This document shows positions 1-5,422 of a stretch of DNA of 5,536 nt, one piece after another (position 1 is the first letter of the stretch; each line of letters begins with the position of its first letter). The stretch lies in the NCBI GenBank assembly GCA_003554115.1, contig PWFE01000027.1:1-5536 (forward strand), written 5' to 3'. A program made the translations under genes and the position numbers. A model generated the notes under the pieces. The model was given only the letters and a program-made list of their open reading frames with translations, had not been told where the DNA came from and did not search any database. Source of the DNA: Haloferacaceae archaeon (lineage in GTDB: Archaea > Halobacteriota > Halobacteria > Halobacteriales > Haloferacaceae).

Positions 1-1282
1 CGTTGGTTTCGGTGATACAGAGCTGCAACAGATGGTCATCAATCACATGGGCTGCGAAGCCTGCTGATTCGAGTTCGCTTGCGACGGCTGCCGCCGGCTG
101 GTCGGAGCGAACGACGAACTCTCGGAAATGATGGCGGTCGTGAACCGGAGCCTGATAGCCCGACAGCGCGTCGACACGGTCGGCCAACTCGGTGGCGTCT
201 CGAACGCAGTTCTCGGCGAGTCCAACGAGTCCGTCAGCACCGAGCATGGCGATATGCATCGCCGCCCGAAGCGCGACCCACGCCTGGTTCGTACAGATGT
301 TGGAGGTCGCTCGCTCTTTGCGGATATGCTGTTCGCGCGTCTGCAGGGTGAGCGTGTAGGCGCGCCGCTCGTCTCGGTCCTCGCTGACACCGACGAGTCG
401 ACCGGGAACCTGCCGGAGGAATTTCTCTTTGGTCGCAAAGATTCCCAGACCCATGCCGTAGCTGCTCGGCAAGCCGAGCACGTCGGCCTCGCCGACGACA
501 ACATCCGCGCCGACGCTAGCTGGTGCTTCGAGCAGCGACAGAGCAATCAGATCCGAACCCAGACAGAACAGCGACTCGGTGTCGGCAGCTATCTCACCAA
601 TGTCGCTGAGTCCCTCTTCGATGGTACCACGAACGGTGGGTGTCTCGGCGTAGATCATCACCGTTTCGTCGCCTGCAAGTTCGGCGAGCGCCTCGCGGTC
701 GACGTTGCCGTCGTCCATCGGGTAGGTTTCGACTCCCAGTCCCGCGCCGTCGACGTAGTTTTCGAGGACAGATCGCTTGCCGTCTCGGAGGTACTCCGGG
801 ACGAGCACAGTGTCGCCGGTTGTTTCGCGGACCCGGTCCGCAAGCAGGGCGGCTTCAGCAAGACCGGTGGCTGCATCGTACATCGAGCAGTTGGCTACGG
901 GCAGGCCGGTGAGTTCGACCAGCATCGACTGGTACTCGAAGAGTGCCTGCAGAAAGCCCTGGGTGATCTCTGGTTGGTACTGGGTGTAGCTGGTCAGAAA
1001 CTCTGTGCGATCCGACAAGTGGTCGACAAGCGAAGGGACGTAGTGGCTGTAGTGGCCGCGTCCCATGAACTCGGTGAGGTCGTCGTTACGTCTAAAGAGT
1101 CGCTGGATTTCACCACGAATTTCCTGTTCGCTGCGGGCCTCGATACCGAACTCGCCGTCGAAGGCGACTGTTTCAGGGATGTCGAACAGGTCGGTCTCAC
1201 TGTCGACGCCAAGTGTCGACAACATTGCGTCGGTTTCAGCCGCTGTGTGCGGTGCGAATGGGCTGCCGTCTGTATCTGTCAT
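1..1282 (-). CDS. gcvPA: Glycine dehydrogenase (decarboxylating) subunit 1, 3'-truncated by window edge
   Basis: Alpha half of the split P-protein, the PLP-dependent glycine decarboxylase of the cytoplasmic glycine cleavage system. With GcvPB it decarboxylates glycine and passes the aminomethyl group to lipoyl-GcvH. I translated the strand by hand: 427 codons run from ATG at 1282 to the left edge with no stop. Family signatures are in order: [12 protein letters not shown] (residues 72-83), [11 protein letters not shown] (about 99-109), FEYQSM (115-120), [15 protein letters not shown] (131-145), then [17 protein letters not shown] and [13 protein letters not shown]. The visible end, LCITETN, matches the usual near-terminal CVTET motif, so only about 20 residues should be missing. 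The PLP lysine belongs to the beta subunit, so its absence is normal. The gene starts 10 bp after the gcvH stop without a clear Shine-Dalgarno site, so it is probably read from the gcvT-gcvH transcript. The identification is firm; the exact C-terminus is not visible. Confidence 0.96.
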   Translation of the reverse strand, partial: MTDTDGSPFAPHTAAETDAMLSTLGVDSETDLFDIPETVAFDGEFGIEARSEQEIRGEIQRLFRRNDDLTEFMGRGHYSHYVPSLVDHLSDRTEFLTSYTQYQPEITQGFLQALFEYQSMLVELTGLPVANCSMYDAATGLAEAALLADRVRETTGDTVLVPEYLRDGKRSVLENYVDGAGLGVETYPMDDGNVDREALAELAGDETVMIYAETPTVRGTIEEGLSDIGEIAADTESLFCLGSDLIALSLLEAPASVGADVVVGEADVLGLPSSYGMGLGIFATKEKFLRQVPGRLVGVSEDRDERRAYTLTLQTREQHIRKERATSNICTNQAWVALRAAMHIAMLGADGLVGLAENCVRDATELADRVDALSGYQAPVHDRHHFREFVVRSDQPAAAVASELESAGFAAHVIDDHLLQLCITETN

Positions 1283-1292
1283 TGATTGAATG

Positions 1293-1676
1293 TTAGGCAA
1301 TTTGGTCGCGATACTCCCCGGCCGACAGCAGTGCGTCGAGTTCGGTTTCGTCGCTGGGGGCTACTTCGAGCATCCAGCCCTCGTCAAACGGATCGTCGTT
1401 GACAAGTTCGGGCTGGTCGAACAGGGCTTCGTTAATTGCGGTTACTTCGCCCGAAATCGGCGCGTAGAGATCCGAGACGGCTTTGATTGATTCGACCACG
1501 CCGAACGCTTCTTCGGCGGCGATCTCGTCGCCGACAGTTGGGAGTTCGACGAAGACGACATCGCCCAGCTCGTCTTGGGCAAAGTCGGTGATACCGATCC
1601 GGGTAGCTTCGCCGTCGGTGGTTGTCCATTCGTGCGATTCGAGATAACGCAGGTCGTCGGGTACATCAAAACTCAT
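1293..1676 (-). CDS. gcvH: Glycine cleavage system H protein
   Basis: Lipoyl carrier protein that shuttles the aminomethyl intermediate from the P-protein to the T-protein and is then reoxidised by dihydrolipoamide dehydrogenase. It is 127 residues long, a full-length size for the family. It begins [17 protein letters not shown], the conserved H-protein opening. The lipoylation site is in [12 protein letters not shown], with the modified lysine at residue 65, followed by the usual SGEV turn (75-78). [12 protein letters not shown] (91-102) matches the conserved C-terminal motif. The protein is extremely acidic (33 Asp/Glu, 4 Lys/Arg), as expected in a high-salt cytoplasm. It lies 36 bp downstream of gcvT and 10 bp upstream of gcvPA on the same strand, so it is the middle gene of an operon. 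No Shine-Dalgarno site is visible before the ATG. A biotinyl or lipoyl-E2 domain is ruled out by the H-protein-specific N- and C-terminal motifs. Confidence 0.98.
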   Translation of the reverse strand: MSFDVPDDLRYLESHEWTTTDGEATRIGITDFAQDELGDVVFVELPTVGDEIAAEEAFGVVESIKAVSDLYAPISGEVTAINEALFDQPELVNDDPFDEGWMLEVAPSDETELDALLSAGEYRDQIA

Positions 1677-1712
1677 CTGTGTTGTCTGGGTGTCAGTGGT
1701 CGGTGGGTATGA

Positions 1713-2807
1713 TTACTTCGAAACGAACGGTAGCTCAGTGACTGCTGCTTGCTTTCGGTTCCCGCGAACAACGATGTCGACGGCCTCGCCGGGCGTTGTG
1801 TGGGCCCTGTCGAGATAGCCAAGTCCTATTCCCTCGCTGAGCGTCGGGCTCATTGTCCCCGAGGTCAACTCGCCGATCTGTTCGCCGTCGTCATCGACGA
1901 TCTTGTACCCCTCACGTGGGACACCACGGTCGAGCATCGTGATCCCAACGAACTGCTGGTCGATGCCGGTTTCTTGTTGGTCGACCAGTGCCTCGCGTCC
2001 AACGAAGTCGGTCGTAAGGTCGACGGTAAAGCCAATTGCAGCCTCAAACGGTGTTCGGGGCTGGTCGTCTGGGTCGAAATCTTGGCCCGAAAGCAGATAC
2101 CCCATCTCGATTCGGAGGGTATCCCGCGCACCAAGCCCACAGGGCTGGCAGTCGAAAGCCTCCCAGACGGGTTCGGCATCGGCAGCCGGAGCCAAGATCT
2201 CAAAGCCGTCCTCGCCAGTGTAGCCCGTTCGAGCGACGATGCAGTCGACGCCTTCGATATGGGTCGTGGTGTGTTCGAACCGCGAGAGATCGGTTACAGA
2301 CTGGTCGGCCGCCTCTACGAGGAGTCCCGGCGATTCTGGGCCCTGAACCGCAAACATCGCCCACTGGTCGGTGGTGTTGTCGACTGTCGCATCGAGACCC
2401 CACTCATCGCGGTGATCAATCCACCAGTCGGTAAACTGCTCGTCGTGGCCCGCATTTGGAATAATGAGATACGAGGCGTCGTCGTCGTTGTCGGCCCGGC
2501 GGTAGATTACGGTATCATCGAGAATAACGCCGTCCGAACGGGTAATACAGGCGTACTGGGCCTCGCCCGGCGAAAGTGCAGTGACGTCGTTTGTCGTCAG
2601 CCGGTTGGTTAACTCGGTGCTGTGGGGGCCAGTGACTTCGATCTCGCTCATATGCGAGACGTCGAACTTCCCCACGTGCTCGCGGACGGCAGCGTGTTCG
2701 GTTCGGATCGACGCGAAGTCGACGGGCATCTCCCAGCCGCCGAACGCGGTGGTCGAAGCCCCGGCGGCCGCATGTGCCTCGGCCAGCGGCGGGTGTCGGT
2801 GTGCCAT
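1713..2807 (-). CDS. gcvT: Glycine cleavage system T protein (aminomethyltransferase)
   Basis: Transfers the methylene group from aminomethyl-lipoyl-GcvH to tetrahydrofolate, releasing ammonia. I chose ATG at 2807, giving 364 residues starting MAHRHPPLAEAH, which is family length and aligns with the usual N-terminus. The frame stays open 21 codons further to 2870, but that extension (MLWRPTVADDN...) has no family resemblance. Visible motifs: FGGWEMPVDF (22-31), FDVSHMSEIEVTG (48-60), GVILDDTVIYR (93-103) with the Asp97/Asp98 pair that contains the catalytic aspartate, IPNAGHDE (116-123), RTGYTGEDGFEI (193-204), GLGARDTLRIEMGY (224-237), and the C-terminal barrel with SGTMSPTL (316-323) and IGLGYL (327-332). 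It is the first gene of the leftward gcv cluster. Immediately before the ATG is GGTGAT, resembling part of the archaeal Shine-Dalgarno sequence but too close to act normally. YgfZ-like folate proteins are unlikely given the gcvH and gcvPA neighbours. Confidence 0.97.
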   Translation of the reverse strand: MAHRHPPLAEAHAAAGASTTAFGGWEMPVDFASIRTEHAAVREHVGKFDVSHMSEIEVTGPHSTELTNRLTTNDVTALSPGEAQYACITRSDGVILDDTVIYRRADNDDDASYLIIPNAGHDEQFTDWWIDHRDEWGLDATVDNTTDQWAMFAVQGPESPGLLVEAADQSVTDLSRFEHTTTHIEGVDCIVARTGYTGEDGFEILAPAADAEPVWEAFDCQPCGLGARDTLRIEMGYLLSGQDFDPDDQPRTPFEAAIGFTVDLTTDFVGREALVDQQETGIDQQFVGITMLDRGVPREGYKIVDDDGEQIGELTSGTMSPTLSEGIGLGYLDRAHTTPGEAVDIVVRGNRKQAAVTELPFVSK

Positions 2808-2841
2808 ATCACCAACACTCTTCGGTGAAAGTAAGGTGTTG
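2808..2841 (-). promoter_or_regulatory. Possible weak promoter and inverted repeat upstream of gcvT
   Basis: On the minus strand a TTACTTT element (2828-2834) lies about 24 nt upstream of the gcvT ATG, a poor match to the haloarchaeal TATA box at a roughly suitable distance. It is flanked by a 6-bp inverted repeat, CAACAC at 2813-2818 and GTGTTG at 2836-2841. This could be the start of the gcv transcript with an operator, or chance. The 78-bp gap after the preceding small gene favours an independent promoter but does not prove one. No glycine riboswitch architecture is apparent. Confidence 0.3.
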
Positions 2842-2885
2842 TCATCGGCCACCGTGGGCCGCCACAGCACTCCCGGCCGGTTGAT

Positions 2886-3143
2886 TCAGGCCGCCAAAAC
2901 AGCCGGTTCGACATGGCTGACTCGCCAGACGTTGGCTCGAACGCCAGCACGGTCGAGCTCAAGTGAGACGCTGTCGCCAACGTTCCGCGAGGCTAGCTCC
3001 GAGCGGAGGGATTCGGAGTCGTACTCGACGATCTGATACGTCCGGTTCGTCGACGACTCAACGACAGTCATCCCTCCATGATCGGTCATTGTCGACACAA
3101 TTGTAAACGCAGTATCACTATCAGTTGGAGGGTTTTGGGCCAT
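2886..3143 (-). CDS. Small haloarchaeal protein with HG...NRTYQ...W pattern, paralog A
   Basis: Function not recognised. The protein has 85 residues starting MAQNPPTDSD. I chose ATG 3143 because a TTTTAT box is centred 27 nt upstream; the frame stays open 8 codons further with an atypical MCRRRKFG stretch. From Met19 it aligns without gaps to the upstream neighbour for 55 residues, through Trp73, with about 19 identities. Shared positions include His22-Gly23, Asn-Arg-Thr-Tyr-Gln (33-37), Tyr41, Leu50-Ala51, Gly56, Val59 and Trp73. Codons for NRTYQ lie in a 15-nt stretch identical in both genes. There is no signal peptide, membrane segment, cysteine or lysine; charge is 12 acidic to 6 Arg, so a small soluble, probably beta-rich protein is likely. 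The pattern resembles a haloarchaeal domain of unknown function that I recall being listed as DUF7999, but I could not verify that. The stop is 78 bp upstream of gcvT, same strand, so read-through into gcv is possible. Confidence 0.8.
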   Translation of the reverse strand: MAQNPPTDSDTAFTIVSTMTDHGGMTVVESSTNRTYQIVEYDSESLRSELASRNVGDSVSLELDRAGVRANVWRVSHVEPAVLAA

Positions 3144-3165
3144 ACCGAATTTTCGGCGTCTGCAC

Positions 3166-3177
3166 AAATAAAATTCG
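3166..3177 (-). promoter_or_regulatory. Leaderless-type promoter of small paralog A
   Basis: The minus strand reads CGAATTTTATTTG across 3165-3177. The TTTTAT core (3168-3173) is centred 27 nt upstream of the ATG at 3143, the standard archaeal TATA-to-start spacing if transcription begins at the start codon. CGAA just upstream is a plausible BRE half. This site also decides the start codon. The T-rich stretch could additionally help terminate the upstream small gene's transcript, as haloarchaeal terminators are often simple U-tracts. Confidence 0.6.
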
Positions 3178-3188
3178 TGGTGCGCTAC

Positions 3189-3213
3189 GTATGTGTTATT
3201 TTTTGTGACATAC
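3189..3213. repeat. 6-bp inverted repeat with T-rich spacer between the two small genes
   Basis: GTATGT at 3189-3194 and ACATAC at 3208-3213 form a perfect inverted repeat around a 13-nt T-rich spacer. It lies in the 73-bp gap between the two small paralogs, about 15 to 40 bp upstream of the TATA element of the downstream copy. That position would suit a regulator-binding site. It is short enough to occur by chance. Confidence 0.3.
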
Positions 3214-3216
3214 CAC

Positions 3217-3507
3217 TCAAAGTACGGCCAACTGTGTGACAGTCGACAACGAACGACGTGTTGTCGTCACTGGGCCACGGATGTCGACGGCTTCCCACGC
3301 ATCACCACGGGAGGTCAGTGGTTCGAGCCACACCCGGACTGTCGAGCCGCAGTCCGCACGCGCCAGCGCCGCTTCGACCGCCGGTGTCGCATACGAAACA
3401 ACCTGATACGTCCGGTTGCCGGTGATCTCCGCGAGCGTGAGCGCACCGTGGCTGTTCATCGGGCGATCAATGGCACACGGGACGTGTGGTGCAATATTCG
3501 ACACCAT
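3217..3507 (-). CDS. Small haloarchaeal protein with HG...NRTYQ...W pattern, paralog B
   Basis: Function not recognised. With ATG 3507 (MVSNIAPHVP) the protein has 96 residues. This start is preferred because TTATAA at 3532-3537 is centred about 27 nt upstream. An ATG at 3528 would lie inside the promoter spacing, and an ATG at 3459 (MNSHG) would give an 80-residue core. Residues 17-71 align without gaps to the downstream paralog: His20-Gly21, Asn-Arg-Thr-Tyr-Gln (31-35), Tyr39, Leu48-Ala49, Gly54, Val57, Arg67, Trp71. After the shared core it carries a unique tail of roughly 16 residues with two adjacent arginines and no acidic residue. It has 8 acidic and 8 Arg residues and no lysine, so it is neutral, unusual for a haloarchaeal cytoplasmic protein. 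Two cysteines are present without a metal-binding pattern. The pair looks like an old tandem duplication. It is divergent from the NYN gene across a 140-bp AT-rich spacer. Confidence 0.78.
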   Translation of the reverse strand: MVSNIAPHVPCAIDRPMNSHGALTLAEITGNRTYQVVSYATPAVEAALARADCGSTVRVWLEPLTSRGDAWEAVDIRGPVTTTRRSLSTVTQLAVL

Positions 3508-3531
3508 AAATATATAATTATTAATCATAGC

Positions 3532-3537
3532 TTATAA
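3532..3537 (-). promoter_or_regulatory. TATA box of small paralog B
   Basis: TTATAA, centred about 27 nt upstream of the ATG at 3507, lies in the most AT-rich stretch of the window (about 3506-3540). A second AT-rich candidate (TTATATATT, within 3511-3520) is too close to this ATG, but could serve a shorter protein starting at 3459 with a leader of roughly 30 nt. Confidence 0.55.
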
Positions 3538-3616
3538 CTGTATGGGCTAGATACATCTCAGATGAAGACAGTCAGCGCTCACCACGTTACCGTCGACTCG
3601 ACAGCCAAACGGTACG

Positions 3617-3623
3617 TCTATAT
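3617..3623 (+). promoter_or_regulatory. TATA box of the NYN-domain gene
   Basis: TCTATAT on the plus strand; the CTATAT core (3618-3623) is centred about 27 nt before the ATG at 3648, the spacing of a leaderless archaeal promoter. There is no Shine-Dalgarno site before the ATG, which agrees with leaderless translation. Confidence 0.6.
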
Positions 3624-3637
3624 CGGCCGCCGGCCGA
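3623..3637. repeat. 15-bp palindrome between TATA box and start codon of the NYN gene
   Basis: TCGGCCG, a single central C, then CGGCCGA: a perfect 7-bp inverted repeat. It abuts the TATA box on one side and ends 10 nt before the start codon on the other. A protein bound here would block TFB/RNA polymerase loading, so an operator is plausible. It is all G/C apart from its ends, and GC-rich palindromes are common in haloarchaea, so chance is possible. Confidence 0.45.
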
Positions 3638-3647
3638 AGGCTTTCTA

Positions 3648-4100
3648 ATGCCGCACGAACGCGAACGCCGCGAGGGCGTCGGGCTGTTTGTCGATGGGCC
3701 GAACATGCTTCGAGACGAGTTCGACGTTGATCTCGACGACATTCGGATCGCCGCCGAAGAGACTGGTCGGCTCGCTGTCACGCGACTGTATGTCGATGAA
3801 CACGCGACGCCGGGACTAATCCAAGCAGCCGAAGCTCGCGGCTTCGAAGTGATCGTCACCAGCGGCGATGTGGATGTCAAACTCGCCGTTGATGCTGCAC
3901 GCTTTGCGGTCGAAGGGCGTGGCGACTCGCTGGCGATAGCCTCGCGAGATACTGATTTCAAGCCCGTCTTGGAAGTTGCCAACGACTGTGGACTCCGAAC
4001 GTTGGCGATTGCACCCGGTGTGCATGGTCGCTCTGACGCGCTGCGAAATGCGGCGACAGCAAGCATCACGCTGGAGACCGAAGACGAAAGTGACGACTAA
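3648..4100 (+). CDS. NYN-domain (PIN-like) putative ribonuclease
   Basis: A single-domain protein of 150 residues, resembling the archaeal NYN/LabA-like (DUF88-related) group. NYN domains have a PIN-like fold and are thought to be metal-dependent RNases; substrate and activity are unknown here. The fold signatures are present in order: GLFVDGPNM (12-20) with first acidic residue Asp16; TRLYVDEHATP (45-55); VIVTSGDVDVKLAVDAARFA (68-87) with Asp74, Asp76 and Asp82; and SLAIASRDTDFKPVL (94-108) with Asp101 and Asp103, the equivalent of the usual S-G-D-S-D-F motif. GLRTLAIAPG (115-124) completes the last core strand. The acidic tail (LETEDESDD) is typical of halophiles. ATG 3648 is supported by a TATA box 27 nt upstream and by the position of the first motif. 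The gene converges with the methylthiotransferase, leaving 8 bp between stops. There is no antitoxin-like partner, so a toxin role is not suggested. Confidence 0.88.
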   Translation: MPHERERREGVGLFVDGPNMLRDEFDVDLDDIRIAAEETGRLAVTRLYVDEHATPGLIQAAEARGFEVIVTSGDVDVKLAVDAARFAVEGRGDSLAIASRDTDFKPVLEVANDCGLRTLAIAPGVHGRSDALRNAATASITLETEDESDD

Positions 4101-4108
4101 CAGTACTC

Positions 4109-5362
4109 TCAGACAGGTGTTCCGAAGGCGTACATCGTCTGGTGGCCCGTCACCTCGACGGTCGTAAAATCCCCAGGACTGAGGCCATGCTCACTGGCAT
4201 GCTGGACAATAATCTGCCGGTAGGCACCATCACGGCATTTCACGGAGTCGCCGGTGCCTTCCTGGACAACCAACACCTCTTGAGTCGTCCCAACCATCGC
4301 CTCGTGGATTTCGCCGACGATCTCGCGTTTGAGTGTCGACATCTCCTTCGAGCGTTCCTTTTTGAGGGTGCCCCCCAACCCTTTCATCTCGGCGGCGTCC
4401 GTGCCGGGACGCTTCGAAAATCGGGTGACGTTGACCTTCTCGGGACGAACCTCACGGAGCAGTTCCATAGACTGCTGATGATCTGCGTCGGTTTCGGTCG
4501 GAAAGCCGACGATGAAGTCGGTCGAAAGCGTCCAGTAGTCTAGTCGCTCGTCAAAGGCTGCAACGATTTCTCGGAACTTCTCAACTCTGTGTTGTCGACG
4601 CATCTCTGCCAAGACGTCGTCGCTGCCCGACTGAACGGGGGCGTGGATGAAGTTGTACAGTTTGTCGTGACGGGCAAACACGTCGGCGAGTTCCTCGTGA
4701 ATCCCGTGGATGCCGCCGGGGTTGGCCATACCGACTCGAACTCGAAACTCGCCGTCGATTTCGGTACAGATCCGATCTAAGAGTTCGGGCAGTTTGCGGT
4801 CGCCTTTGTCCCAGCCGTAGACACCCGTATCCTGACCGGTGATTCTGATCTCTTTGGCTCCGGCGTGGACAAGTGCGCGAGCCTTTTCGATGTTTTCCTC
4901 TACGGGCGGCGAGTCGACCCGTCCGGTCGCGAACTTGGTAATACAGTACGAACAGTTGCTCATACAGCCGCGTGCGATAGGGAGAATGCCGATTGTCCCG
5001 TCCAGAATGGGTTCTGTATCCGGCGTGACCGTCGGACACTCGCCGTTGAGTACGGCGTCGGGAACCTCATCCCAGTGCAGAATTTGAGCATCGATACCGG
5101 CTTCGCGGAATTCCTCGCCTTGGGCAAGCGCCATACATCCCGTCACGATGAGGTCGGCTGTTTCTGCTTGGAGCTCTTCGGCACGCCGCAGCATGTTACG
5201 CTCGGTTTTTTCGACAACTGTGCAGCTGTTGAGAATGGCGACATCGGCGTCGTCGAGACTGTCGGCAGGGTAGTGGCCGCCCTCCCGGAGGGCTTGTTCG
5301 ATCTGGCGGCTCTCTCCCTGATTGGAGGTGCACCCGTACGTCTCGATATGGTAGGTTGCCAT
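4109..5362 (-). CDS. tRNA (t6A37) methylthiotransferase, MtaB/CDKAL1-like radical SAM enzyme
   Basis: Adds a methylthio group to C2 of N6-threonylcarbamoyladenosine at position 37 of ANN-decoding tRNAs, giving ms2t6A; family knowledge, as the substrate is not shown by sequence alone. The protein has 417 residues and appears complete. The N-terminal methylthiotransferase domain carries the second-cluster cysteines Cys11 (YGCTSN), Cys47 (NSCTVV) and Cys76 (TGCMA). The radical SAM domain has RGCMSNCSYC with Cys133, Cys137 and Cys140, then GQDTGVYG (176-183), HAPVQSGSDDVL (240-251), TDFIVGFPTET (281-291) and RFSKRPGTDA (314-323). A C-terminal TRAM-like RNA-binding domain spans about 357-413. The archaeal/eukaryotic MtaB branch fits better than bacterial MiaB or RimO. 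ATG 5362 is the natural start, since MATYHIETYGC is the family opening. The nearest TATA-like element, CTTTTGC around 5391-5397 on the minus strand, is weak. Convergent with the NYN gene. Confidence 0.95.
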   Translation of the reverse strand: MATYHIETYGCTSNQGESRQIEQALREGGHYPADSLDDADVAILNSCTVVEKTERNMLRRAEELQAETADLIVTGCMALAQGEEFREAGIDAQILHWDEVPDAVLNGECPTVTPDTEPILDGTIGILPIARGCMSNCSYCITKFATGRVDSPPVEENIEKARALVHAGAKEIRITGQDTGVYGWDKGDRKLPELLDRICTEIDGEFRVRVGMANPGGIHGIHEELADVFARHDKLYNFIHAPVQSGSDDVLAEMRRQHRVEKFREIVAAFDERLDYWTLSTDFIVGFPTETDADHQQSMELLREVRPEKVNVTRFSKRPGTDAAEMKGLGGTLKKERSKEMSTLKREIVGEIHEAMVGTTQEVLVVQEGTGDSVKCRDGAYRQIIVQHASEHGLSPGDFTTVEVTGHQTMYAFGTPV

Positions 5363-5422
5363 TCAGCTACCGTTGGTTGTCGACGGGTGAGCAAAAGGCC
5401 GACGGTCTGTGCCGCACTGAGT

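Noticed and set aside
128..1285. Plus-strand open frame of 385 codons opposite gcvPA
   Set aside because: It is antiparallel and codon-in-register with gcvPA, whose protein shows clear family motifs throughout. Long antisense frames are expected in GC-rich haloarchaeal DNA, and this one has no recognisable motif.
1749..2612. Plus-strand open frame of 287 codons opposite gcvT
   Set aside because: Antisense shadow of gcvT with no family features; gcvT is unambiguous on the other strand.
2808..2870. 21-codon N-terminal extension of gcvT to ATG 2870
   Set aside because: The extension does not resemble the family, while the start at 2807 gives normal length and the conserved opening.
2842..2870. 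GC-rich short dyads after the stop of small paralog A (CCAC-C-GTGG and GTGG-GCCG-CCAC) as a terminator hairpin
   Set aside because: The stems are only 4 bp and mutually exclusive, no T-tract follows, and haloarchaea rarely use bacterial-type hairpin terminators.
3144..3167. 8-codon extension of small paralog A to ATG 3167
   Set aside because: The basic MCRRRKFG stretch is atypical, and its ATG almost coincides with the TATA element, leaving no room for initiation.
3508..3528. 7-codon extension of small paralog B to ATG 3528
   Set aside because: Its ATG is under 10 nt from the TTATAA box, and the codons are the AT-rich spacer itself.
3554..3564. 11-bp palindrome CATCT-C-AGATG in the divergent spacer
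   Set aside because: With 5-bp arms it is short, and its position about 17 bp upstream of the paralog B TATA box is not compelling.
3508..3647. AT-rich spacer as a mobile-element scar, attachment site or origin
   Set aside because: No direct or terminal repeats, tRNA fragment, transposase remnant or repeated origin boxes are visible; promoter function explains the AT-rich stretch.
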